Shown: piece after piece, positions 13,030-23,755 of the stretch | How the letters are laid out: each line of letters starts with the position of its first letter | How positions within the stretch are numbered: position 1 is the first letter of the stretch | Notes under the pieces: model-generated | The model's input: the letters and a program-made list of their open reading frames with translations, nothing else | What the model was told of the DNA's origin: nothing | Databases searched by the model: none | Position numbers and translations under genes: made by a program | Assembly (NCBI GenBank): GCA_038030265.1 | Contig: CM075943.1 | Location: 40,796,001-40,860,000 of the forward strand | DNA from: Corythucha ciliata | Lineage: Eukaryota; Arthropoda; Insecta; Hemiptera; Tingidae | Length of the DNA stretch: 64,000 nt | Reading direction: 5' to 3'

Positions 13030-14053
13030 TTGCTTTGGGACGAGAACAAGGGAGTCCCATTGTACGAGATGGGAAAACCATTGCTCCTATTGACTATTCG
13101 CGCTATGTTCGACGATTTTCCGGATCGCTCGAATGTGGAAATCAGTACTGTAAGGAGCTGAATTACAGGTAAGTGTTTTAATTTGTTGATATTTTGGTTG
13201 GAACGTAAAGATTTGCCTTGGCATTTATTGTGTCCATTTTTTTTTTTTCGTTCGGAATCGATTTTTATTTTAACAAAGTAGAGAGCATTTCCACTGCCTC
13301 GACTGTAATTCCCGGGTGTTCGTCAAAAAAGAAGAGATGATTCGTCATTTCAAATGGCACAAAAAGAGGGATGAGTCGCTTCAGCACGGTTTCATGCGCT
13401 ATTCACCGAGTGACGACTGTTCCGAGCGTTACCCGCACTGCGGTCACAATCGCAAGCAAACGCACTACCACTGTATACAGGGAACGTGCGACAAGGTCTA
13501 CATCAGTACGTCGGACGTACAGATGCACGCCAATTACCACAGGAAAGACTCGGCCATCATTCAAGAGGGATTTCAAAGACTGAGAGCGACCGAAGAGTGT
13601 CGAACACCGTACTGCGCTTTTTTCGGTCAACGAACCACTCATTTCCACTGTCGACGGGACCATTGTCAGTTTACTTTTAAAAATAAGGCTGATATGGGTA
13701 AATATTCTTACGTTTTAAAGTTGTTTTTTTGCGGTATAGTCGCTAATTCATACCCTTCTCCCACCTACATAGAAAAACATAAAACATACCATATAAAAGA
13801 CGAGCAGCTAGCCAGGGACGGATTTAAAAAATTCCTCAAACCAGACCCTTGCGGATTTCCAAATTGTCGATTTTCCACAATGAGCAATCATATTCACTGT
13901 GTTCGCGACGGATGTTCCTACGTTCTTCACTCGAGTGGACAGTTACTTAGTCACAAACGTAAACACGAGAGGAAGGACAGCGAGATCGCGTACCGGAAAT
14001 TCAAACTGGCTCAACAGGCTGTGGTCAATATTGGAAGCAGCTCGGATCAAGCT
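13030..14053 (+). CDS. cas: castor exons 1-3 of those visible: fingers 1-4
   Basis: Exons 13030-13168, 13282-13697 and 13773-14053. Finger 1 is split by the first intron (AG|A restores an arginine before EHFHC). Fingers 2-4 follow with C-x4-C and H-x-H-C cores and conserved linkers ([30 protein letters not shown]). The 75-bp intron at 13698-13772 has no stop codon and is a multiple of three, so a simple open frame reads straight through it. Conserved family spacing (ADM-E-KHK) shows it is spliced. The third exon ends at GCT|GTAAGA; a second GTAAGG donor 25 bp downstream would leave an intron of only 32 bp. Confidence 0.9.
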
Positions 14054-17000
14054 GTAAGATTGTGCGATACAGAGCTCGTAAGGAAATTTAAACTTTTTTT
14101 TTAAATGCAGCCCCACCCCGACCTCCCACCTGGAACATCGCTTCTCCTACAGCAAGCCTCCTCGCTCGCCGCCCTTAACGCCCTTAGCGAAAATTTACAC
14201 GCCTCTCAAATATCTGGGGGCAGGGGTAGCCCAAAATTATCCAATTCTTTTCAGTATAAGAGCGAACCAGGTAAGTTTGTTCAATCTTTTAATTTAAAGA
14301 AATAAATAAACTTTGTTATTTATTGTTTTAACGCTCTTTTAGGAACTCCACCGAGTTTTTTAGACCAGTCCACATCGTCCCAACAATCATTAGACTGCTC
14401 GGACGATGAATTCACCAGATACATTGCCTTCTACGGCGCAAGTCAGATCTGTCAGCCTCAGTGCCCTTTTTCAAATTCAGATCATTATCATTGCAGGGAG
14501 ATCGCTTGCGAGCTTCCTTTTAGGTTAGTCTCGTAAAAACAGGTTTTGTTTCCTATTCGCTTTCAAATCTTTACGTTTTATTTTCCGTGAATGAAATGTC
14601 TGGACTAACGCAAATTTTTGTGCCCCCCGCCCTCTTAGATGTAGGGAAACTGCCGAGGGCCACGCTCGAATGCACGACGCCCAGGAGAGAGTGAGCGATT
14701 TTTTCCAAGATGGCAACCCACAATGTCCGGGCAGTTGCCCTAAGGAAAAGCATTACCACTGTACTTGGGTATGCCTTACTTTTTCTTATTTTTAAGCCGT
14801 GAGAACGATAAAACATTTTATTCATTAATTTTTCTTTGTTTATACACATTACAGGAAGGCTGCAGCGACGTAGTGATGCCGAGTGAGCGACTCGAACATT
14901 TTAGATCTCACGAAATATCTGCCCAGCACAACAACTCCCTTGAGTCACTCTTCAGGCGGAAACGAGGTCGCCCGCCGAAGAACCGAGTGATTGAAGTTTG
15001 GAATGACTACGTAAGCTCCCTCACACTCACACCCTGCATTTAGCCTTTTTATAACGTGACCCCCCCCCCCCCATTTTGACAGGCAAGTGGCAGTTCAGAC
15101 TCACCGTTGGCCGTATTCACTAGTTTCAAACTTCCCAAACGCAGTCAAACTGGGACGCCAAGTCAACTGACTGAAAACTCGTCGACGCCCCTGACGATAT
15201 CCCCTCCCGTAACGATTACGCCCGTTAGCGAACCACCGAAAACACCCTCGGCGAATCTGGTAAGGGCGAGGGCGGAAGATTTTTACGTCAATTTTTCTTA
15301 AGGCCGGATTGTTAGCTCGAAAATTCATTCGATTCGTTTCCCGCAGGAGTCACTCGGTTTCCAGCCCTACAACGGTCCCTGTCCCGATCCCCTCTGCTCC
15401 TTGTCCATCAAACCTCTTCATTATCACTGTTCGAGGCTTCGCTGTTTTTTCGCTACGGACAACGAAGAATTCCTGGTGGCTCACGCTCGTGACTTTCACG
15501 ACAACATCGACATTCTCGACGGTTTTATTTTTTTTGATCGATCCGTCGATTGTCGAATCGAGTCATGTCCCAGGTATGTCACAACGAATCTTTAGCTCAA
15601 GTACCGGTAATAATCGATTCTATTTTTGTTGGAACAGCAATAAACTTAATCGACACTTCCACTGTATCAAGCCCGGTTGCGGATTTTCGTTCGTCCGCTA
15701 CTCGCAGATGGCGATTCACAAGGCTGAACACGAAAATGAATCGAACGCCCAACAGAACTCAACTTCTTTGCAACAGCAGCCAACAGACCTTAGTGAGTGT
15801 TTCATTTCTTTCTTTCTTTCTTTCCGGGTGACAGCTATGCATCGTTGAGTCCACCGTCCCCCCTCCCGATCTATCGAAGGGCGATTCAGAGTCAACGAAA
15901 GTGGTCAAATGAAGAGGGCAGGGGATGTTTAATTAACACCCGTAGTACAGAAGGTGCTACAAAAGGGCTAAAGATCGATGCTCTGGAAAGCGGAGAACTA
16001 AAAACGGTTAAAATGGATTTTAAAAAACGCTAATCTCCAGTTTCCTTAGGTCCTTCGACGGCCAATTATGGTCTATTCCGTGGCTAAAAATTGAGTAAGA
16101 GCGCTCAATTGCGGCTAAAATTTAAAAAAAGCGTTCATTCGCAACTTAAATTCAGAAAATGCGCTCATTTGCGGCTAAGATTGAGCAAAAGCGCTCTTTC
16201 TTGGCAACCATTAAGAAAAATTGCTTATTCGCGGTTTAAACGGAGAAAAAACGCTAATGTGCTGTTCTAGGTGAAATTCAGCGGCTAAAACTAAGTTAAA
16301 ACGCTCATTCGTTGCTGAAGTGGAAAAAAAAAAAAAAGTAAAATCGCAAACTTTCACCTAGAATTGAGAAAGCGATTGTCGATCGTTCGCGGCTAAAATC
16401 AAATATAAACGCTAGTTTGCGGCTGAAATTGATGAAAAGTACCATCGTGCTGCTTTTGGGCCAAATCTTTAGTAGCTGAACGGGGGAAAAATAGCTAATT
16501 CACGGTTCATGGAGGCTCTTTCACAGCTTAAATTGTCAAAAACGCAAATTCACGGTTATATCTGGAGGCTCTTCACGGCTTAAATCGAGTGAAAATGCCT
16601 AAAACGCTATTTTTAAGTCAATTTATTTTTTTTAACGTGAAAAAAATCGCTAATCACCCGTCACAATCGAGTAAAAACGCTATATCGAGGCGCTTGTTTA
16701 CAGATGGAATTGAGGAAAGGTAATGATTCGCGCCTGAAATCGATTAAAAGAGTTGATGTGCGGCTAAAAATGAGAAAGAGAGCTCATTCGTGAAATAAAA
16801 TGTAGAAAACTTGCTGATTCGAGCCTAAAATCGAGAATAATAATCTCTAATTTGTCACTGACGTTGAGAAAAAGACCTATTTTGCGCATAAGATTAGAAA
16901 GAAGCGATAATTAGTGGTTTATGCAGGCTCTTTCTCGCTTAAATGAATAAAAAGCGTTAAAGTGCCGTTTTCCTGCAGCCTCTCTGTGGCTAATATAGCG

Positions 17001-20000
17001 CTAAAGTGAGAAAAAGCGCTAATTCGCGGTTACGATCGAGAAAACACTCCAATTTGCGGCTAAAATTGATGAATGGCACTACTTTGCGGGCTGGAATCGA
17101 GAAAAAAGCTGATATGGAGCTATAAATGAGAAAGATAGCTCGTTTGCGGATAAAATTTGGAAAAATTGCTGGTTCGTGGCTAAAATCGAGAGTAACATTT
17201 CTAATTCGCTGCTGACGTTGGTAAAAAGAGCTTATTCGCGGATAAAATTATAAAGAAGCGCAAAATTCGCGGTTTATGGAGGCTCTTTCATGGGTTAAAT
17301 TGAGAAAAAACTCCTAATAGGCTTTTTTTGGGTCTATTTAGCCGGATAACTTGAGAAAAATCGCTAATTTGCGATTACAAACGATAAAAAAGGCCAATTC
17401 CAGGCTAAAATCGATTAATAACACTGCTTTGCGGGTCAAAACTGACAAAAGGCGGTGACGTGCTCTTCTCTGTGCAAAATCAAGAATAAGGGCGAATAAA
17501 CGTCAGAGGTCTTTACCATAAATTAACATTGGCCTTATGTGCAGCCTACGTTCGTGGATGCTTGATGGGGAGGGGCTTGCGAAAAGTGCCAAAACGGCCA
17601 AAAACGCTGTAATAAGATGGCGGGGTGGTACGAACAATGCCCCCCCTCCCATCAAAGTATTTACCTCCTCTTCCTTGGAAATTCTGTAATCACGCTGGTT
17701 AGCCATCAAAATTCAAGCGCCCTGCTCTTCTGAAGCATTTTTTGGGCGTGAAATGGTACAGTGACCCCTAAAATTGTCCGTTCTTGAAGGAAACTGAATT
17801 GCTCAGCCCAAAAACTTATTGTTCCTTGGACAATTTCCCCACCACTATAATTTGACTCCTCAATTACCTAACTGATTTTTGAGTGATGTCGAGTGAAAGG
17901 AAGGGCTGGGAAGATTTTTGTTTTTTGTACCTTTCGTCCTTATGAAATGAACATCCTTAACTTTGTTTTATCATTTAAGGCGAATCAAGCGACAAAAGTT
18001 CCTCCCGAGCGGAATCACCCCAAATCAAATCCGAATACGAGGATTCCATCGTGAACAATTCGAGACCAACGGGTATGTATTTTTTTAAACATTTTTTTTT
18101 CTGCACGGTCTGACGTTACTTAGTTTTGCACGGCATGCACAGCACGCACCTTTCCCTCTTATAGGAACACTTTTTAAAGAGAACTTTTGTATTTTATTTT
18201 TTTTAAAGTGGTGAAGGCGTCTGGTACTTTCTACCCTCTCTGTGGTCTATCAAATAGCAACTCCTCCCCTACACCCCCTTCAGGTGGGTTATTTGTTGTG
18301 TTTAAGCACTTTTGTGTTTGTGTGTTCATTGGTTTGTTGGGAGTGTTTTCTGTATGGGGGGGGGGGAGATTCATTTGTTTTAAATCTCCAAATTGACTTA
18401 CGCCGCTTTCCCTCCTTTCCGCAGATGTTCAAGTTAAATCGGAATCGACTACCGTTGGGGGTGGAAGCGGAGCGCAACAGCCGCAAGATAGCAACGGATC
18501 GACAACCGCTCAATCGTCTCTCCCTGACTGGATGTCCGTGGTCAAACACGAGCGCTTCAGTGTCGAGGTAACGTGTTGCCGGCCATTTTGCAAGCTTAAG
18601 CGGAAAGAGCATTACCACTGCAATGCATGCAATCAGGTACCAAAAGACGCGGGAAACCGTGTTATTTGGGTTCGTGGGGCAATTGATGGGTGATGAGGGG
18701 AGAGTTTTCCGTTCGGTGGCTGCCAATAGTTGAAGTACGCTAAGGACGAGTTTCTGATGTGTGTCTTTGTATTTGTTTTTCGATAGGCTTTTTCGGATAT
18801 CGAAAGATTAAAGCCCCACGTGGCAAAACACAGCCCTTCTGCAGTATCACCCGTTGGGCCTAAACAAGAGAGTAACAATAATGAGGAAAATTCACAATCT
18901 CGCCAAGGTAACAATTTCAAAAATAAATACACCTAGAAATCTTATGTTTAAAATAAAATGCCTTCTTCTTTCATAGAAGTTAACATTCTTGCGAATGCTC
19001 TTCCACCACCGCCACCACTTAATCTCGATCAGCAAGACGCCACCTCGTTGATGCCACCGCCGTGGCGCCGAGATTTCAACGCCGCCATGGCAGCGGCAGT
19101 GGCCAATCAACAGTTGGCGATGATCACCTCCCAGGGGATACCGTTCATGCCTCACGCTATGCCCGGCCTTTACACGTCACCCACGGGACTCATGTTCACC
19201 GGTCCCCCCGGTTTTGCTCATCACCATTCAGCTCTAGTCAACAACGGGCTTTTAGAGACAGCCAGAGCATCGATGCTCTGCAGTGATACAACGCCCGAGT
19301 CACTTTTGTCGAGGAAGTGAGTTGAATTGCTTTGCCGCGGAAATGGTTAATCACAAGCTTAACATAATTTGTTATATTTTAGCTCGATATCATCGCAGAG
19401 GGATATGTCTCAAGAGGCGAAGAAAGCCAGGGTTCAATCATCAATGCGCATGCTCAAAGACGAACCTGTACCTGAAGGTTATCTCAGGTTTAGATTTAAT
19501 GAAGACTGTCGATATCAAACCTGCGGGTATCGAGAACATCAGACTCATTTCCATTGCATGCGACAGGACTGTGGATATAGTTTTTGCGATAAAACCCGTT
19601 TCGTTCAACACACTGCACGACATGAAAGGTTTGAGTGCATTTGTTTTTATTCATTATAAAGTTGTACTCATAACATGTATCCTTTACGATTAGATTGGAC
19701 ACCCTTATGGGCCCTGATTTCCGACAGTTTAGATCCAACATGTCCTGCGGTCATGCTGACTGCACCTACACACCAACGATAGGTAAACCGGAAACCGTTC
19801 TTCTCAACCCCCTCCCTCACACTCCCCTTTGCCAAAAGGCTTCCTCAACTTGAAAACGAATATTGTATTCCGCAGGCTCGCAAAATAAATCCTCGCATTT
19901 TCACTGCGTCAAATGTGACTACGTCTGCACGGACACGAACAAGGTGGTAGCTCACAGACGACTCCATCAAAAGCTCGCCTCCATTTACGACGCTGGATTT

Positions 20001-20144
20001 GAAAAGTTTACCCCATCGCAACCGTGTTCAGCACCCGACACGTGTGTTCACAACGGCAAACAGACTCACTATCACTGTCTTCACTGTCAATACGCCGTTC
20101 TCGGTTTGAGTCAAATGACAGCTCACAAATATCGTCACGAATAA
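13030..20144 (+). CDS. cas: castor/CASZ1-type zinc-finger transcription factor, 17 exons, N-terminus missing
   Basis: Castor (CASZ1 in vertebrates) is a nuclear DNA-binding factor that controls late neuroblast and cardiovascular cell fate. Exons: 13030-13168, 13282-13697, 13773-14053, 14111-14270, 14343-14523, 14639-14768, 14855-15010, 15083-15259, 15347-15573, 15638-15792, 17980-18072, 18425-18636, 18787-18907, 18977-19316, 19383-19628, 19694-19782, 19876-20144. Every junction is GT/AG and all phases agree, giving about 1129 codons. About twelve castor-type fingers are visible (C-x4-C, then H-x-H-C, C, H and H), with family phrases such as RREHFHC-like exon joins, [20 protein letters not shown] and [15 protein letters not shown]. 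An AT-hook-like RKRGRPPK follows finger 6. Four psi-K-x-E motifs (YKSE, IKSE, VKSE, LKDE) could be SUMO sites, which is inference. The first visible exon starts in mid-codon, so upstream exons must exist. Confidence 0.93.
14111..15792 (+). CDS. cas: castor exons 4-10 of those visible: fingers 5-8 and AT-hook-like segment
   Basis: Exons 14111-14270, 14343-14523, 14639-14768, 14855-15010, 15083-15259, 15347-15573 and 15638-15792. The first is a Pro/Ser/Leu-rich linker ending in a YKSE motif. Fingers 5 and 6 follow, each split by an intron. The basic segment [18 protein letters not shown] resembles the conserved AT-hook-like patch of CASZ1. A Ser/Thr/Pro-rich linker leads to fingers 7 and 8. The intron before 15083 carries a 13-C run. 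The last exon ends with a Gln/Asn-rich tail and donor GTGAGT. Confidence 0.88.
16050..17490. repeat. Degenerate ~37-bp tandem array filling a castor intron (family A, reverse)
   Basis: The 2187-bp intron 15793-17979 is largely made of units like GCTAATTCGCGGCTAAAATT, GAGAAAAA, repeated roughly every 35-40 bp with heavy divergence. It is the reverse complement of the 10.0-11.35 kb array. The other introns in the visible gene are mostly under 360 bp, so array growth explains the size of this one. Confidence 0.65.
17980..18907 (+). CDS. cas: castor exons 11-13 of those visible: SUMO-motif linker and finger 9
   Basis: Exons 17980-18072, 18425-18636 and 18787-18907. The first two encode a Ser/acidic linker with IKSEYED and VKSEST, both fitting the psi-K-x-E consensus. 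Finger 9 ([20 protein letters not shown], then F, H and H) is split between 18425-18636 and 18787-18907. Acceptors are TTTAAG, TTCCGCAG and TTCGATAG. A G-run lies in the intron near 18357-18366. Confidence 0.87.
18977..20144 (+). CDS. cas: castor exons 14-17 of those visible: Pro/Ala/Met-rich linker and fingers 10-12, stop
   Basis: Exons 18977-19316, 19383-19628, 19694-19782 and 19876-20144. The first is a Pro/Met/Ala-rich low-complexity linker of 113 residues. The second carries the highly conserved [13 protein letters not shown] and finger 10. The last two carry finger 11 (split by an intron after YTPTIG) and finger 12, which ends HKYRHE followed by TAA at 20142-20144. The C-terminal fingers match the long CASZ1 isoform arrangement, so this gene encodes at least the long form. 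Confidence 0.9.
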
Positions 20145-21330
20145 AATTAATTTGTTATTTTTAGCTCAAAATATTTTCATGTTTCAATTTTTTTTAAAGC
20201 TGTAATAGGCGGCTGCAGTTGGTAAAAGACAATTTTTATTTTTAAACGTGTATAGTGCCTTTGAAAAGGTATATTTTTCTCTTTGTACAATATTCCTCGA
20301 ACGATAGCGATCTTTTAATTTTTAGCAGAGAGTGAACGTGACGGCCTCGCTCCTTTTGTGATACTGTAAATATTAATATCAATATTGTAATTGTAATTAT
20401 TTTTTTTTTAAAAGGCAACGTGCCATGCAACAGAAGGAGTCACAATCCTCTGTATAATTTGTATAGTTTGGGTTTAGCTTATCTCTTACATTTTTATATT
20501 GTCAAAATGTAAGCTGTATATTTTTTTATTAGTTGAAGAGCCTTTTTCCTGTTTTTTATGCTAATTTCTCTTAGTTTTTTGACCCTCCCCCTTCTCAAAT
20601 ATTTATGTATACGCGTTTTTTTTTATCCTTTTGCTGTGAATTTGTTTTCTTAAATAATTTTTACAGAGCAGACCACCTTGTCATAAGTTCCTATTGTACT
20701 AGAAAAAAGTAACGTGCAATCAATCATTGTTCATAGTCAAAGCTCGATATGCACAATTTATTTACAAAAAAATACATAAGAGCTCGCTGCGTTGAGCATC
20801 ACACACAAAATTGGTGCCTTACAGGTTCCACAAAAAAGACAAAAAATATATTTGTATCGTGACTTTATTCATCTTGCTGTGTAAAACTATTTTCTACTGT
20901 TTCTTTCTTTTTTTTTTGAGTGTCACTTTTTTTTTAATAAAAAAAAATTCATTTATTTAAGATTACCCGCCGCTCTCGCAACCACTATTTATACGAGAAA
21001 CACAAAACAGCTAGGCATTTGGGTTTTTGTACATAAATTAAAGACTTGGATACTGGAAAAAAGACATTAATACAAAATATTTTGAAAAAGCCTCCCCGTG
21101 CCTTAACGTTTCGGTTTTTTTGCATGTAAAATGAGGGCAATTAATTTTTTTCTAACAAAAAGAAATTTAGCTGCCTCCATTTTACGTAGCTGGCTGCTAC
21201 AAAGGATAATTTTGTATAAAATGACACTATAAAAAAGAAGGTATGAATAAACTATTTATAAAGAAAAAAACATTTATAAGAAATCCTATGTTTTAGATGA
21301 AGGCTATACAATAAAATATTTATACAGTAT
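20145..21330 (+). other. cas: Probable castor 3' UTR
   Basis: AT-rich, non-coding, with several ATTTA-type elements (TATTTATAA, ATTTATTTAA). Candidate poly(A) signals AATAAA lie near 20934, 21245 and 21311. The last is followed by a TG/TC-rich tract (CTTGTTCGTTCTTTCGTGTG), the expected downstream element. The exact cleavage site is inferred. Confidence 0.5.
21311..21316 (+). terminator. Candidate polyadenylation signal of castor
   Basis: AATAAA followed about 20-40 bp later by a T/G-rich tract. It is the most downstream and best-supported of three candidates after the castor stop codon. Confidence 0.4.
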
Positions 21331-21445
21331 GCTTGTTCGTTCTTTCGTGTGCCTGATGCCCTTCGTGACCCGGATATCACAACATAAGTTTCCAAAAACA
21401 TTCATCGTTGAAACATTTTGAGGCTTCTGCCACCAAATTCTAGAT

Positions 21446-21902
21446 TCATTTCGTGACTCTGCAGCGACGATGGTACAGGTGTGTAGGGGAGGGGGTCAGT
21501 GAGGTGACCAGATGTAAAAGAGGTTTCCGACGACGCCTGGCACGAAAAAGAAGGGTGGACGGAGAGGAGGAAACAGCAGTGGGACGGCTACAAAAAAAGT
21601 TAAAAACTAGCCCCATGATCCGTTTGTAGTTGAAATTGTTGTTTACCCGATTAGGGAGTCGTGCAATGATGGCAATGTAACGGCTTCGGTGGGACGGTGG
21701 GCGTAACAAAGTGAGCGAGCACCCGTGGTGCAGCTAAAAAATATAATTTCCCTCACCTCGTTTGACCAGAACCATCGTATTGTTCTCGAACAGGGGGCCC
21801 GAGCCTTTTGGGTAGAAAGTACACCAGGCAGACCACCTCCATGACCAAAAGCACGGCAATTCGAACGAGAAAGGAAAAAGGGAAACGCACCCGCATGACC
21901 AT
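21446..21902 (-). CDS. Candidate two-exon small single-pass membrane protein
   Basis: Weak candidate. Exon 1 (21757-21902) starts ATG-GTC-ATG-CGG and encodes a basic start and one hydrophobic helix (LVRIAVLLVMEVVCLVYFL) followed by PKR, as in a type II signal anchor. It ends at AG|GTGAGG. A T-rich acceptor (TTTTTTTGTAG) 169 bp downstream opens exon 2 (21446-21587), which keeps the frame to a TGA and is basic and Ser/Thr/Pro-rich. The product would be about 95 residues. No family is recognised. It could also be the first exon of a longer glycosyltransferase-like gene, or chance. Confidence 0.25.
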
Positions 21903-21944
21903 TGTAGCGTTTCTAGTGGGGGGGGGGGCAATCCACAAAACTGG

Positions 21945-22510
21945 GGTTTGAAAGAGCCAAAATGACGAAATTTGTGGTTTTAAATGACCAAGTTTGTTTT
22001 TGAAACTAGCAAAATCTGCGGAACTGATTTTGGAAAGAGCTGTAATACTCGTAATAGCTGAAAATACTCGTTAAAACTAGGGTTGAAAACGCCAAAACCA
22101 TAGGCTTGTCCATTGTTCCGTGCAGTTCTTGAACGTCCCAAACTGGCGGGGCTGGGATTTGAGCCTTCCAAAATCCTCTGTGCAATGCGCGTGACTTTCT
22201 AGAAGCATGCGGATATTCACTATGCGAACAAGCTTCTTGGCGAAAGGGGCAAAACAGCTGAACAGATTTCAGAAAGACCCAAACCCACTATATGTCCTAT
22301 GTGAAATAGCTGACAACTGAAGAATTGGGGGTTGAATGAGCCAAATCCACGAAATTAATTTTTTAACAAGTGGCAAACCGCAAAACTTGCGATTATTTTG
22401 TATGATCCAAAATCACGAAATTTGGGTTGTGAATAAGCGAATCTAGGAATTTGGTTTATGAAACAGCAAAATTAATTTTCTGAATGAGGAAGTAATATAA
22501 AAAAAGAAAA
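21945..22510. repeat. Degenerate tandem array (family B)
   Basis: Units around GAAATTTG(G/T)GGTTTTGAAAGAGCCAAA recur about every 35-38 bp with heavy divergence. A further short patch lies at 22975-23060. The phrase AAAGAGCCAAA is shared with the arrays at 2.44-2.67 kb and, reversed, at 32.2-33.2 and 50.8-51.2 kb. Confidence 0.55.
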
Positions 22511-23755
22511 TCGCTGGAGACATTTTTTTTCTGAAGAAAATGACTAAATGTGACCAGGAATTTAATATTAGTGCGTAAATGATTGATTTCGATTTATAGC
22601 GAAATAATAAAACTTGCCAATTTTTTTTGTTACCTTAAACGGCCGGTCTGTGACTCGTGACGTAACTAAGGGGTCGTGACCCCTCCCAACCCTCCGCATC
22701 ATGGCTGTTATCATGTGTTGCCCCTTCTTGTCCGTCCCTTTCTCTAAAGTCCTATTGTTTGATTTGTGGGAAGCCATTGTGAAGGTTATGCGAAGGCTGT
22801 TATTGCGTCATCAGTCTGTCTAGCCTATTTCAAATGGGCCCCGCATCCCAATAGTTTCAAAAATTAATAAAAAAATGTAGGGCCTGATTTTATTTGAACG
22901 GATCGTGTTATCATGAGTTTTGGTAACTAAGCTATCAAGATGGCATGATTTTGGAAAATGTGTTACTTCCTCATTAGCCAAAGCTGCGAAACTGACTTTA
23001 GGAAGACCTAAAACCACAAAACCTGGTTTTCATCAGCGTGATAAGTCGTGAAATTGAGCTTTGAAATAGTAAAAATCTCATCTCTAGTAAAAAATTCTTA
23101 AAGGTGCCCAAATATGAGACATTTGTTTACTATACAGGTTGTTTAAAAAATGAATATCAATATTTTGCCCTGTGAATGTACGTCCAAAATGCGTCAAAAT
23201 TAGCCGTATTAACCATAGTCCGATTCCTTTTGTAATGAGCCTCGTTTTCACGGATAAAATCGTTTGCAGTTTGGCAACCAGAGCTCTCACGTCAAATTCA
23301 GTGACACCATTGGAAAGGGCAGACTTTTCTCCATTAGACTTCGTGTTCTATTCAATTTTGTTCGTACGCGCTGAGTTCAAGTTTATCATCGTTGCCCATA
23401 ATTTGAAGTCAGATTTCTGCTCAACAGATGCTTTCCGAGATGACATTTTTTGAGAAAAGTTGGCGCATGGTACCGTCATTAAAATGACATGTTCATCCCC
23501 ACCCTTTACCCAGAATTTTTCCAGAGTTTCTCTATTCATACTATAAAAAACACAGCATGCATTGTCATGTAGTCATTACATTAATGACCAGAGTAGCTCC
23601 CAATTGTAACTCTCATGTTTTATTCTTCTTCTTTTTCTTCTTCCTTGTGATAGGAATATCATTTCATTTCATTAGATAATTATTTATATAAAAATTTGGA
23701 AGTTCTATAAAAACGAATTTTTAAATTTCAACTTTTCGGTGATCCGTAGGGTCTT
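22511..23755. other. Non-coding stretch
   Basis: I see no supported gene or RNA here. It contains a small family-B repeat patch and ordinary AT-rich sequence. The stretch ends at the poly(T) that marks the 3' end of the adjacent minus-strand LINE. Confidence 0.5.

Noticed and set aside
12981..13172. Frame starting 49 bp before the first castor exon as the gene start
   Set aside because: It has no ATG (opens with TTG) and reads across a strong polypyrimidine tract and CAG acceptor, so it is intron read-through.
13403..13663. 86-codon minus-strand frame opposite castor finger exons
   Set aside because: Shadow of the castor coding exon; the plus-strand frame has conserved fingers.
22120..22200. 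tRNA-like B box on the minus strand (GGCTCAAATCCCAGCC)
   Set aside because: No matching A box, acceptor stem or anticodon arm could be placed around it; at most a decayed SINE fragment.
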